Shown one piece after another: positions 56,218 through 63,474 of a DNA stretch of 64,000 nucleotides. Source of the stretch: Rhodococcoides fascians A25f (GTDB lineage Bacteria; Actinomycetota; Actinomycetes; Mycobacteriales; Mycobacteriaceae). The notes under the pieces are model-generated. The model was not told the origin of the DNA. It made no database searches and worked only from the letters and a program-made list of their open reading frames with translations. The stretch covers positions 2,345,001 through 2,409,000 of the forward strand of contig NZ_CP049744.1 of assembly GCF_000760935.2 (NCBI RefSeq), written 5' to 3'. The position numbers were made by a program, and so were the translations under genes. Position 1 is the first letter of the stretch, and every line of letters begins with the position of its first letter.

Positions 56218-56547
56218 CTAGATCAGTTCGAGCCGGTGCATCTGGTTGCCGCCGATCACCGGCAGTTTGCGCTCTCGGTCTGTCAGGTCTCCGCTGTAGG
56301 CGTGCTCGTAGACCACCCACACGTCAGCGCGGCGGCCAGCGCGGAGCATGTCCGCGAACTCATCCATCGACATGCCTGATGCGTCGTAGAGGTCGATCAC
56401 CTTGACCACCCCGGCGCTGTTTTCGAGGCCTCGTGCGATCTGAGCGAGGTCGGCCACCGACTGGGCACGTTTCGGTGTGGCCGAGGGCGGGGTGACGCTC
56501 GGAGGGATTGCGACGGTGCGGCCCGTCGAGCCACGCCCGCCCATCAC
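56218..56547 (-). CDS. Element protein of unknown function, 109 residues
   Basis: A soluble protein with a Ser/Pro/Thr-rich N-terminus (about 30 residues) and a helix/strand C-terminal part (D-V-W-V-V-Y-E-H-A-Y). GTG 56547 or ATG 56544 overlaps the stop of the DUF4417 gene, so it is coupled to it. No family is recognised. Confidence 0.65.
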   Translation of the reverse strand: MMGGRGSTGRTVAIPPSVTPPSATPKRAQSVADLAQIARGLENSAGVVKVIDLYDASGMSMDEFADMLRAGRRADVWVVYEHAYSGDLTDRERKLPVIGGNQMHRLELI

Positions 56548-57257
56548 AGACCACCGACCGTCGCGGCGTCGGTCGCGTCTCGCTTGCGACGATCCCAGTG
56601 GGTCGGATATTCGACCACGGGCGGCAATTCAAGCCCGTCGACGTGCCGCAGTCGGCCGTAGGCGAGCAGTATCGACGGCCGCAACCGCTCGATAACCTGC
56701 TCGAGTCCGTCACGGAATGCACGAATGCTGTCGGTGTCTCCCGATCGCACCCCGACGCTGGACACGGCGACCGTCGCTCCGGCCTCCAGTCCTGCGAATG
56801 CGTAGTCGTAGCTCGCTCGATCGGACCAGGACACCGTGGGGATGACGTCGACGCCGAGGGCCTGCCAGTACGCGGCCACCCACCGGGAGCGGTAGACGTT
56901 CCACACCGACGCGGCCCGCGGCATTCCTCGCCACAGCGAGAAGTCGGGCGACAGTGCACAGCCGACAGCGATCGCACGACGAGCAGACCGCTCGGGCGAG
57001 GACCAGACCGTCTCGAAACGGTAGTCGTCGAGGAAGAAATGCACCGCGCCACCGGTCTCGGCGGCGTGCTGGCGCTGGCGCTCGACGTGCCATGCCGCGA
57101 GATTGGCCGGCATCGCGTGCGATGGCGCGAGGTCTGGGATGCCGTGCTCGTTGCTCGACGGAAACAGCGTCCGGAGGTTGAGCGCATCGAGGCGGCCCGG
57201 GTTGGTCTGCCACCGAGTACTCGAGCGAGTGCCGTGAATGCCGGTGATCGTCGTCAT
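56544..57257 (-). CDS. DUF4417 family protein
   Basis: A 237-residue protein with the DUF4417 patterns F-F-L-D-D-Y-R-F-E-T-V-W, L-S-P-D-F-S-L-W and N-V-Y-R-S-R-W-x2-A-Y-W-Q-x-L-G, and V-I-P-T-V-S-W-S. DUF4417 proteins are common in phages and plasmids; the biochemical role is unknown. ATG 57257 follows GAAAGG; an upstream in-frame ATG (57353) lies in a hairpin and lacks a site. Confidence 0.82.
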   Translation of the reverse strand: MTTITGIHGTRSSTRWQTNPGRLDALNLRTLFPSSNEHGIPDLAPSHAMPANLAAWHVERQRQHAAETGGAVHFFLDDYRFETVWSSPERSARRAIAVGCALSPDFSLWRGMPRAASVWNVYRSRWVAAYWQALGVDVIPTVSWSDRASYDYAFAGLEAGATVAVSSVGVRSGDTDSIRAFRDGLEQVIERLRPSILLAYGRLRHVDGLELPPVVEYPTHWDRRKRDATDAATVGGL

Positions 57258-57350
57258 GGCTGGTGACCTTTCGGAAAACAGGGTGCCGGTGTCGGCATCG
57301 TGGCTGGTGGGGCTACTTGCCGGGACGTTTTGGGGCCCGCTGTAAAAATC

Positions 57351-57374
57351 CATGGGGACCGGGCAGTCCCCATG
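57351..57374. repeat. Perfect 9-bp inverted repeat ahead of the DUF4417 gene
   Basis: CATGGGGAC-CGGGCA-GTCCCCATG. It lies in the 150-base gap between HNH and DUF4417 genes and may be an RNA hairpin or operator. Confidence 0.5.
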
Positions 57375-57407
57375 AGGGCGGGGTGGGCTTCGTAATAATC
57401 GAGGGGG

Positions 57408-57803
57408 TCACTTCATGTCCGGCCAGTCCATGAAACGCGTACCGAGTGCGAGCTCCTCCTCGCCCAGTCGCGGCTCCTTCCTGACGCTCGTCCCATCCGC
57501 CCACTCCCAAGGTGGTACGTCGGTCACGGCCGGTCGCTCGGCGTCGCGAGAACCATCCTGACGCTGCGAGTTACAGCGGCCGTGCAGAAGACGATCGGCC
57601 CTGCCGCCGGACCGTGCGTTCGCGCCTGAGTGATCAGCGGCCAGCGGCTTCTCGTCCCAGTTCGATTCCGGATCCTTGAAAAGTGGCAGATCGCACCAAA
57701 AGCAGGGGCTGCCGTCGATGTGCCGGTACAGCAGGTTCTTGCGCACCGTCACATGGTCATAGCCGTAGCCACGCTCGTGCCTTGATTTGCTCGTTCCGGT
57801 CAT
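57408..57803 (-). CDS. HNH endonuclease
   Basis: A 131-residue nuclease with C-F-W-C at about residue 36, A-A-D-H-S-G near 57 and L-L-H-G-R-C-N-S-Q-R near 72, the H-N-H core with zinc cysteines. AGGAG precedes the ATG. In phages and capsid-encoding satellites such HNH proteins sit beside terminase or head genes and help DNA packaging. Here it follows the head genes. Confidence 0.85.
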   Translation of the reverse strand: MTGTSKSRHERGYGYDHVTVRKNLLYRHIDGSPCFWCDLPLFKDPESNWDEKPLAADHSGANARSGGRADRLLHGRCNSQRQDGSRDAERPAVTDVPPWEWADGTSVRKEPRLGEEELALGTRFMDWPDMK

Positions 57804-57837
57804 ATCGGCGCTCCTGATGAGGTGTGAGTGATGAACG

Positions 57838-57870
57838 AAGCCCCCGACCCCGTAGCGAGGTCAGGGGCTT
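57838..57870 (-). terminator. Hairpin between head genes and HNH gene
   Basis: AAGCCCC(C/T)GACC arms with a 9-base loop, 12 pairs with one wobble. It may attenuate transcription between the capsid genes and the HNH gene. A second nested hairpin follows at 57902-57936. Confidence 0.6.
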
Positions 57871-58014
57871 CGAGGGTTCGGCGCTGGCGGGCTTAGGTGA
57901 CGGGCAGACACCCTCAGGGGTGCCACCGAGTGCCCGCGTGCCGCCATGCATTCCGCTTCCCATGGAAGGCCTCGAAAGATCGGGAGCGGTGAGTTTGACG
58001 CCGAAGATCGGGGG

Positions 58015-58455
58015 TCAGCGGAACCAGGCAGCCTCTTGCACGACCTCTTCGTGCTCCTGACCGTGTCCGGCCTCGCTGAGCGGCACTGCGAGCTCGTTCG
58101 GGATCGAGGCGAGCGTGTCGGCCATCGTCGGGTCGGCGGTGATCGCTGTGACCCAGTGCTGGATGCGCGAGGGGGCGATCGCGCCGCGTGCCACGGCATC
58201 CTCGACCTTGGCGCGCACCTGACGGGTCTGCTCGGCGGCCGCGATGACCTTGCCCTGCTCTGCGTCGTGGCGGAGCTGTGCGAGTGCGGTCGGGTCGAGC
58301 CCTGCGGCGGCTGCGACCTGCTCGGGGGTCGGTTCCGGCGCGGTGACCAGTTCCTCGACGGCCGCGAGCACGGTATCGACCGCGGCGTCGGCGGGCAGGG
58401 CTAGTGCCTCGAGCAGTGCGGTCCATGTGGCTTCGGGAACGGTGGTGTCAGCCAT
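58015..58455 (-). CDS. Head scaffold-like protein (Mu gpI C-terminal type)
   Basis: A 146-residue acidic, Ala-rich helical protein. Its C-terminal half (V-E-D-A-V-A-R-G-A-I-A-P-S-R-I-Q-H-W followed by A-x2-D-P-x2-A) resembles the scaffold region at the end of Mu gpI-type protease-scaffold proteins. Here it is encoded apart from the protease, on the other side of the capsid gene. AAGGAGA precedes the ATG; it overlaps the preceding gene by eight bases. Confidence 0.6.
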   Translation of the reverse strand: MADTTVPEATWTALLEALALPADAAVDTVLAAVEELVTAPEPTPEQVAAAAGLDPTALAQLRHDAEQGKVIAAAEQTRQVRAKVEDAVARGAIAPSRIQHWVTAITADPTMADTLASIPNELAVPLSEAGHGQEHEEVVQEAAWFR

Positions 58456-58861
58456 TCGTGTTCTCCTTCGGGGTGTCGAGTTGCGTTACGGCAGCGATGA
58501 TTTCGTCTTTGTCGAGCGCGTCGGCATCGATGCCTCTCTTCTGCGCGTAGGCCGCCCACACGGCTTTCGTGGCCGCCGTCTTCGGGCGATCGAGCGCCGG
58601 GGGCGTCGAGGTGACGTTCGGGATGGACGTGCCCTCGGTAGTGCCGGGTTCGCCTGCCGAGAGCGGTTCGTCCTGAACCCCTGTTGCCGCGTCGAGGTCG
58701 CCTGCATCGTGCAGGTCTCCTGCGGGCTCGAACACGCCGAGGTGCTCGAATTCGGCGACGATGCTGTCGTCGATGTCGACGGTCTGGCCGTGTGTCGCCA
58801 GGCGCGCGGTGCCGTCCTCGGTCCACGAGAACAGTGCGTGTGCGATGGTCACCAGGGCCAT
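58448..58861 (-). CDS. Head-associated protein with C-terminal HeH/Rho-like motif
   Basis: A 137-residue protein: beta-like N-terminus (about 45 residues), a linker rich in Asp, Ala, Thr and Pro, and a helix-extension-helix type end (K-A-V-W-A-A-Y-A-Q-K-R-G-I-D). It starts three bases after the capsid gene, where head completion or accessory head proteins are found. Function inferred from position only. Confidence 0.55.
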   Translation of the reverse strand: MALVTIAHALFSWTEDGTARLATHGQTVDIDDSIVAEFEHLGVFEPAGDLHDAGDLDAATGVQDEPLSAGEPGTTEGTSIPNVTSTPPALDRPKTAATKAVWAAYAQKRGIDADALDKDEIIAAVTQLDTPKENTNG

Positions 58862-58864
58862 GGC

Positions 58865-59755
58865 TCAGCCTGCCAATCCGACGAGCTTCTTCACCGCATA
58901 GGGCCTTTCGAGCGCGAACGCGGGGACTGCGAAGCCCTGGACCCACTTCGAGCGGATCGAGCGGTCGTCCCAGGTGTCGACGGTCAGGGGGAACTCGAAT
59001 CCGACCGTTCCGGCCTGTCCCTTCTGCAGGGCGTAGCCGATGCCCGGCGTCAGGCGCGGTGTCGAGAAGATGCCCGCGGTCAGTCCGGCCGACTTGAGCA
59101 CGTCGTCGAGGTTCTCGCCGTAGGCGACCTTGAGTGCGCGCTCCTGGTTCGGGTGCAGCACCAGCAGGTCGTTCTGCACGCCGAGTTCCTGCAGGTCGTT
59201 CGCGAGCTGTGCGTCGGCGAAGTCAGCGGCGGGCCGTGCTGCGTTCGGCGTCAGGTTTGCCTCGGGTCCGGTGGTGATCACGGTGTTCCAGTTATGCCCG
59301 GCGATGGTGTTCTCGGCACCGATACCTGCATCGACGACGGCCAGAGCCGAATCGTTCAACTTTCGGACGATTGTGTTCGTGAGCTGCGTCGTCTGCTGGT
59401 CCAAGTAACTCGCGTCGTTGCGCTTGACCCGCTCGTCGGAGATCGAGAATTTCCCTCCCCAATCCTCGGGCTTTGCCAGCTTCGACTCGGGGTCGACGCC
59501 CTCGACGATGGCGTATTCGGTCTCGGGAACGCGCTGCTCGATCGGCTTCGACGTGTAAAAGTCGCTGGCCTTGATTACCGAATAAAGCAGGCCGCCGCCT
59601 TCGACGGGAGCCCCGAGAGAAGTGAAGAACTTGTCGAGCACGAGCTGCGGATCGGCCAGCGCGGCAATGCGATTGCGGATGACGCTCTGCTGCTTGAGCG
59701 CGACGTCGACGGTGAGCCGACGCCCGTTCAGTTCGGGAATGAGGGAGTTTGCCAT
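58865..59755 (-). CDS. Major capsid protein
   Basis: A 296-residue protein starting M-A-N-S-L-I-P-E-L with an N-terminal helix and a capsid core (D-P-E-S-K-L-A-K-P-E-D-W-G-G-K-F-S-I-S-D-E-R, and L-V-L-H-P-N-Q-E-R-A-L). The pattern is that of HK97-fold capsid proteins of actinophages. ATG 59755 has GAAAGGA upstream. Neighbours (protease, decoration protein) support the call. Confidence 0.87.
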   Translation of the reverse strand: MANSLIPELNGRRLTVDVALKQQSVIRNRIAALADPQLVLDKFFTSLGAPVEGGGLLYSVIKASDFYTSKPIEQRVPETEYAIVEGVDPESKLAKPEDWGGKFSISDERVKRNDASYLDQQTTQLTNTIVRKLNDSALAVVDAGIGAENTIAGHNWNTVITTGPEANLTPNAARPAADFADAQLANDLQELGVQNDLLVLHPNQERALKVAYGENLDDVLKSAGLTAGIFSTPRLTPGIGYALQKGQAGTVGFEFPLTVDTWDDRSIRSKWVQGFAVPAFALERPYAVKKLVGLAG

Positions 59756-59768
59756 GGGTGAATTCCTT

Positions 59769-60134
59769 TCAGTACAAGCTGATTTCGGCGTCAGCGCCGG
59801 ATGCGGCACCTGTTACTGCAAACCCGACCGCGATGCCGGAGGTCTTGGTGACGACCTGGCCTGCAGCACCGACCTCGACCTCGGCGTTGGCGGCGATCGT
59901 GCCCGCTGCACGGATGAGCACCACCCGTGATGCGCCTCGGCTGACGGCAACGAGTTCACCGGATCCGGCGTCCTCCTTGGCCACACCGAATGCGCGGGCT
60001 GCGGCTGGCGCGGGAGCTACGGCGATGTTGCCGCCTACTCGGTTGCCGCTGACGGCGACGAGTCGCTTCGCCAGGACGGCCGAGGTGGCACGGACGGTGA
60101 CATCGGCACCGGGCTGGTAGACGGAGACGTTCAT
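59769..60134 (-). CDS. Capsid decoration-like protein (DUF2190-like)
   Basis: A 121-residue protein of small residues and beta strands with A-A-G-x-I-A-x-N-A-E-V-E-V-G-A-A-G-Q, as in phage decoration/DUF2190 proteins that bind the outside of heads. The start overlaps the protease stop (ATGA) and the capsid gene follows after 13 bases. Confidence 0.75.
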   Translation of the reverse strand: MNVSVYQPGADVTVRATSAVLAKRLVAVSGNRVGGNIAVAPAPAAARAFGVAKEDAGSGELVAVSRGASRVVLIRAAGTIAANAEVEVGAAGQVVTKTSGIAVGFAVTGAASGADAEISLY

Positions 60135-60748
60135 GTGTTGTCCTTCCGAGATTCGTGCAGCTTCAGTGCTGCGGTGGCAGTGCGGTGGCGGCGGCGGGTC
60201 GCGGCCACTTTGATCTGGGCCCGCTGGCGGGCGGTGAGGGTGTCCGTTCCACGCGGTGCGGCCGATGCTCGAGTGAGCGTGACCGGCGTGCCAGCCGATG
60301 CTGCGACGGCGACGCCGAAGAGGTCTCCAATGTCGGCCAGGGTGGAGATTCCCGGGCGTGTGACGCCGAGTAGCGAGACGGCGGTGAGGACCAGGGGATA
60401 CTTCGTGCCATCTGGCATGACGACGTCATGCACGGCTTCGATGGAGCGTCGAGGGAAGGCGCTGGCGGCGATGTCGCTCAACCAGGCAGGAACTCCGACG
60501 AGATCGCCGACGAGGGTCTGGTCGCTATCTGCCAGACGGATGTTCTCCACCTGGCCGAGGGCGGGTTCGCCGTCGAACCGTGGATCGACGTGGCCCAGCT
60601 TGATTATCGGGCGAGGCACCGCGCCGGATGCGTGCGCTTTCTGAGCGGCGCGGAGCAGGTGCGGAGTGGCGTTGAACGTTCCGGTCGACACCGACCACTT
60701 GCCGACCTTCACCAGCTCGACGCTTGCAATTGTCTTCGTTTCAACCAC
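60131..60748 (-). CDS. Head maturation protease (Mu gpI-like)
   Basis: A 205-residue protein with the gpI-like sequence I-K-L-G-H-V-D-P-R-F-D-G-E-P-A-L-G (about residue 47) and P-R-R-S-I-E-A-V-H-D (about 97), then a Thr/Arg-rich tail that is basic. Such proteases cut scaffold and capsid in head maturation. The start is uncertain: GTG 60748, or GTG 60760 overlapping the preceding stop. Confidence 0.78.
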   Translation of the reverse strand: MVETKTIASVELVKVGKWSVSTGTFNATPHLLRAAQKAHASGAVPRPIIKLGHVDPRFDGEPALGQVENIRLADSDQTLVGDLVGVPAWLSDIAASAFPRRSIEAVHDVVMPDGTKYPLVLTAVSLLGVTRPGISTLADIGDLFGVAVAASAGTPVTLTRASAAPRGTDTLTARQRAQIKVAATRRRHRTATAALKLHESRKDNT

Positions 60749-60753
60749 AGCGC

Positions 60754-61146
60754 TCAACACCGTGGTTGACGAGCGGCCCGTTCGTGCACGGCCGCTGCAC
60801 TGAGAAACCAACGGCCACCAACACGTCGGCCGCGGATGCTGCCACGGCGCGCGAGGTCGCGGACGGCAGCCGGTGTGCTGCCGAGAATCGCTGCGGCGGT
60901 GGCGGTATCGAGGTCACGCCCCGATGATGCACCCTCAGGGCCGATTTCCCCCGAAAGTCTTACGTTGGCGTCAGATTCTCTTACGTCTGCGGCGGATTCG
61001 AGCTGTGAGCGCAATAGTTCGAGCTTCGGTGTCGGCCGAGAACCGTTGCGTCGGAGCAGGTTGACGAACAGGTTCATCGCCTCCGCGAGTGTGCGCGCAT
61101 CCTCGGCCGTGAGGATCACGCCGACGACGCGGCGGATGTCACTCAC
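60754..61146 (-). CDS. Helix-turn-helix (excisionase/MerR-like) protein
   Basis: A 130-residue protein. Its C-terminal 55 residues form an excisionase-type winged helix (T-A-A-A-I-L-G-S-T-P-A-A-V-R-D-L-A-R-R-G, then R-R-V-G-G-R-W-F-L). The N-terminal half is helical. GTG 61146 overlaps the previous stop (GTGA). It may regulate the element or act in excision. Confidence 0.75.
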   Translation of the reverse strand: MSDIRRVVGVILTAEDARTLAEAMNLFVNLLRRNGSRPTPKLELLRSQLESAADVRESDANVRLSGEIGPEGASSGRDLDTATAAAILGSTPAAVRDLARRGSIRGRRVGGRWFLSAAAVHERAARQPRC

Positions 61147-61520
61147 TCGTCGGCACCGAGGTCTCGACGAAACTGCTTCATCCACGCGGCAAGGTCGGTC
61201 GAGTCCCCGGGTGGATCGTCGGTGACGGCCGGAATCCTGGCCTCCGCCTCCAGCCGCGCGGCTCGCATCGCATGAGCGTTGAATACCTCGCTGAGCATGG
61301 CGGTTCCAAGCTGCGGGACGATGTCTCGCGCGACGTGCATCAGGGCCAGCATGAGCCGGTCGAGGCGATCTTCTTCCTTCGCGCTGTCGATCAATTCGGT
61401 GAGCACATCGTACGAGCGGTCCGGTCGCTGTTCCGATGTCAAGAACACCTCCCACGCGATCGAGGCTCGTCGTCGGTCGGCCCAGTACATGGCCATGGTC
61501 GGGCGTCGTTTCTTCGTCAT
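61143..61520 (-). CDS. Element protein of unknown function, 125 residues
   Basis: A helical, charged protein starting M-T-K-K-R-R-P and ending D-L-G-A-D-E. No domain is recognised. It overlaps both neighbours (ATGA, GTGA). Confidence 0.7.
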   Translation of the reverse strand: MTKKRRPTMAMYWADRRRASIAWEVFLTSEQRPDRSYDVLTELIDSAKEEDRLDRLMLALMHVARDIVPQLGTAMLSEVFNAHAMRAARLEAEARIPAVTDDPPGDSTDLAAWMKQFRRDLGADE

Positions 61521-61738
61521 TCCACTGTCTCCCTTGCTGTTTCGATCGTGTCGATGATTCTGTCAGCGAGCCTGACCGCTTCGGTGAATGTGTGAGGTCG
61601 GCCGCCGATGGCGACGATGCCGGGCGATCCGAGCGCGACGGGGATCTGCTCGCGATGGTCGCCGCACCGCTTGGAGCGTGAGCGAGTACGCGCGTCGCAC
61701 CCCTCGGCTTCGCACGTGATTGCGTTCTGGCGGGCCAT
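61517..61738 (-). CDS. Small zinc-finger-like protein
   Basis: A 73-residue protein with C-E-A-E-G-C and K-R-C-G-D-H near the N-terminus (a likely zinc site of C-x4-C and C-x2-H) and a helical C-terminus. ATG 61738 (or GTG 61741) overlaps the whiB-like stop. Function unknown. Confidence 0.65.
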   Translation of the reverse strand: MARQNAITCEAEGCDARTRSRSKRCGDHREQIPVALGSPGIVAIGGRPHTFTEAVRLADRIIDTIETARETVE

Positions 61739-62073
61739 CACGCAACGTCATCGCTGCGAGGTCGACCTGGTGGCCGGCGGAATTCGGGAAGTCGTCCGGC
61801 GAGCACACCGTCCGATGCGGGTTCGTCGATCGACCAATCCCGGCACGGCCCGATTGCCGGGCACTCCCAGCACAGCCGCACGGCTGCTCTGTGGCGCTCT
61901 TCGACGTCATCGCGAGACTCACCCTCACCCATCGGGTCGAACAGCTCGCCACGACCGACACAGGCCGCGTCGGGCAGCCGCACCGTCTCCCGAAGCACGT
62001 CGGTCAGGATCATCTCGAGTGGCGATCGCGGGTCGGCCCCGCTGTTGATGTTCCGGCTGCGGCGAGTTCTCAC
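61738..62073 (-). CDS. WhiB-like iron-sulfur regulator
   Basis: A 111-residue protein with the four WhiB cysteines (Cys38, Cys68, Cys71, Cys77 in pattern C-Xn-C-x2-C-x5-C) and the turn D-G-V-L-A-G-R in place of the usual G-G-V-W-G-G. Wbl proteins bind [4Fe-4S] and act with sigma factor. Phage-borne members exist (mycobacteriophage TM4 WhiB). GTG 62073 has AGGGAAG upstream and overlaps the preceding stop; ATG 62013 is an alternative. Confidence 0.82.
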   Translation of the reverse strand: MRTRRSRNINSGADPRSPLEMILTDVLRETVRLPDAACVGRGELFDPMGEGESRDDVEERHRAAVRLCWECPAIGPCRDWSIDEPASDGVLAGRLPEFRRPPGRPRSDDVA

Positions 62074-62246
62074 AGGTTCTTCCCTGAGTCGTTGATGGTG
62101 GCTGTCTGTGCGAGGTGCGGGCGGCATCGAAGGCACGGGATCGGGCGCGCCTCGTCGTCGTAGCCGATCCACCCGTTCGAGCAGTGGTGCGATTGCACGA
62201 CCGACAGGTGTCGCTCGTCGATCTCTTCGCCGGTTCGATCCTTCAC
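62070..62246 (-). CDS. Small zinc-ribbon-like protein, 58 residues
   Basis: The ORF from GTG 62246 has H-H-C-S-N-G-W-I-G-Y and P-C-L-R-C-R-P-H, giving a Cys/His set for one zinc. AAAGGAG lies upstream and the stop overlaps the WhiB GTG (TGTGA). Proteins of this kind accompany early phage genes in actinophages. Function unknown. Confidence 0.65.
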   Translation of the reverse strand: MKDRTGEEIDERHLSVVQSHHCSNGWIGYDDEARPIPCLRCRPHLAQTATINDSGKNL

Positions 62247-62351
62247 GTGAATCAGAGACTCCTTTCCGGTACGCGCGCATGTGCGGTCGTAAGCCGAGTT
62301 CGAAAGCGACCACCCTTGATCTCTGGTTGATCAGTACGTGATTTGCATGAT

Positions 62352-62537
62352 TTAGCGACACTGGTGTCGCTTTGAACTGCCACCAATGTCGTTTCGACTT
62401 GCGCAAATGTCGTTTCGACTTGCGCAAATGTCGCTTTGAAATGTCTCAAATGTCGCTTAGACATGGGTATCTCGGAGCAGTCGAGGCGACATGGGTGTCG
62501 TTTCCGAATCGACATTCGAAGCGACACCCATGTCGCC
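62352..62537. repeat. Iteron array, candidate origin of replication
   Basis: The core TGTCG recurs at 62365, 62387, 62408, 62429 and 62451, spaced 22, 21, 21 and 22 bases (two helix turns), in a longer unit CAAATGTCG(T/C)TTNGA. Further copies in direct or inverted form lie at 62496, 62510 and 62531, two in larger palindromes inside the 3' end of the adjacent winged-helix gene. Such phased iterons next to a replication gene are the usual form of a Rep-binding origin. Confidence 0.7.
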
Positions 62538-62900
62538 TACAGGCCTGCCATCGGGGTCGAGCCATAGTCGATCGAGGACGTCCGGCGGGACTGCCAGCCG
62601 GTACTCGGCGGGAGTTCCTTTCCAGTTGTTCGCCGGTCGAGTTCGGACGATCCAACCGTTGTTCCGGAGCCACACCATGCCGCGGTTGACGGTCCGAACA
62701 GTGACCTCCATTTCGCGCGCCAGGCGCTCGACACTCGGTCGCACACCGGTCCCGTCTTTCGACGAGCCGAACGTTGCGAGAGTGAGCGCGAGGAACTTGG
62801 CCGACCCCGGCATGCGGGTTCGCTTGACGACGCGCTCCCAGTCGAACCTGCCGATAGATTGCGGGCCGTCCTCGCCGTCGAGAACTGGCGCTGCTGTCAT
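62457..62900 (-). CDS. Winged-helix replication-type protein
   Basis: A 147-residue protein with a winged helix (L-A-L-T-L-A-T-F, V-R-P-S-V-E-R-L-A-R-E-M-E-V, T-V-R-T-V-N-R-G-M-V-W-L) of the kind seen in phage replication initiation proteins. The iteron array begins inside its last codons and extends just beyond its stop, so it is a good candidate for the iteron binder. The ATG overlaps the previous stop (ATGA). Confidence 0.7.
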   Translation of the reverse strand: MTAAPVLDGEDGPQSIGRFDWERVVKRTRMPGSAKFLALTLATFGSSKDGTGVRPSVERLAREMEVTVRTVNRGMVWLRNNGWIVRTRPANNWKGTPAEYRLAVPPDVLDRLWLDPDGRPVGDMGVASNVDSETTPMSPRLLRDTHV

Positions 62901-63154
62901 AGTGACTCGCGGACCTCCGCGTCGGCCCGGACTCGCTGCTCGTCACGGGCCAGCTCCTTGGAGGTCCACTCCTCCGGGGTAGGAATCGTCGCCAGGACGG
63001 TAGCCAAGGCGTCGACGAGATCGACCGCCTCGGTGAGGTCCAGCGAGATACTCGATGACCCGTACACAATCCTGAGGCGTTTACCCTCGACGTCGCGCGT
63101 GACGACGACAGGGGCGTTTGTGAGTTCGTCAATTGTCATGAAAGCCATGATCAT
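62897..63154 (-). CDS. Element protein, 85 residues
   Basis: A small protein with beta strands in its first half (V-V-V-T-R-D-V-E-G-K-R-L-R-I-V-Y) and a charged helical end. ATG 63154 overlaps the preceding stop; ATG 63148 is possible. Unknown function. Confidence 0.65.
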   Translation of the reverse strand: MIMAFMTIDELTNAPVVVTRDVEGKRLRIVYGSSSISLDLTEAVDLVDALATVLATIPTPEEWTSKELARDEQRVRADAEVRESL

Positions 63155-63474
63155 TTGCCCGTTCTGGTTGGCTCTGCGGCATCCGCGAGCATGGTGAGGG
63201 AGGCTGCGAGTCGGCGTGCGTCGTGTGGTTCGATCGACCACGGGCCGAACTCGATTTGCGGGCCGCCGAGCCCGTTGTCGTGAAATACCGCAGTGATCGG
63301 TACGTCGTCCCACGAGTCGGCGGCGGCATTGCAGAGCTTGTGGTGGTGCCGTTCGATGAACAGCCGTGGCGCGTCGTCCAGTACGGGATACCGAGTGTCC
63401 GGTGGCAGCTCGCTCCACGGCTCGGGCGCGGTCTCGATCGGCGGCTGCGGTCGGTGCCAGAATTTCTCGTCCAT
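63151..63474 (-). CDS. Element protein, 107 residues
   Basis: Soluble protein rich in Pro and His (R-H-H-H-K-L near residue 43) with W-S-I-E-P-H-D-A-R-R-L-A near the end. Several actinophage proteins share the last pattern (P-x-A-R-x-L-A), but I assign no function. Overlaps both neighbours. Confidence 0.6.
   Translation of the reverse strand: MDEKFWHRPQPPIETAPEPWSELPPDTRYPVLDDAPRLFIERHHHKLCNAAADSWDDVPITAVFHDNGLGGPQIEFGPWSIEPHDARRLAASLTMLADAAEPTRTGK

Noticed and set aside
57240..57375. A 39-codon Pro-rich ORF that ends on the DUF4417 start codon.
   Set aside because: No ribosome site, start lies within a hairpin and composition is that of an out-of-frame read; not supported.
62352..62537. 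The repeats could be a CRISPR array.
   Set aside because: The repeat core is only about 10-14 bases, period 21-22, with no constant spacer length of CRISPR type, and no cas gene is seen. Iterons explain it better.
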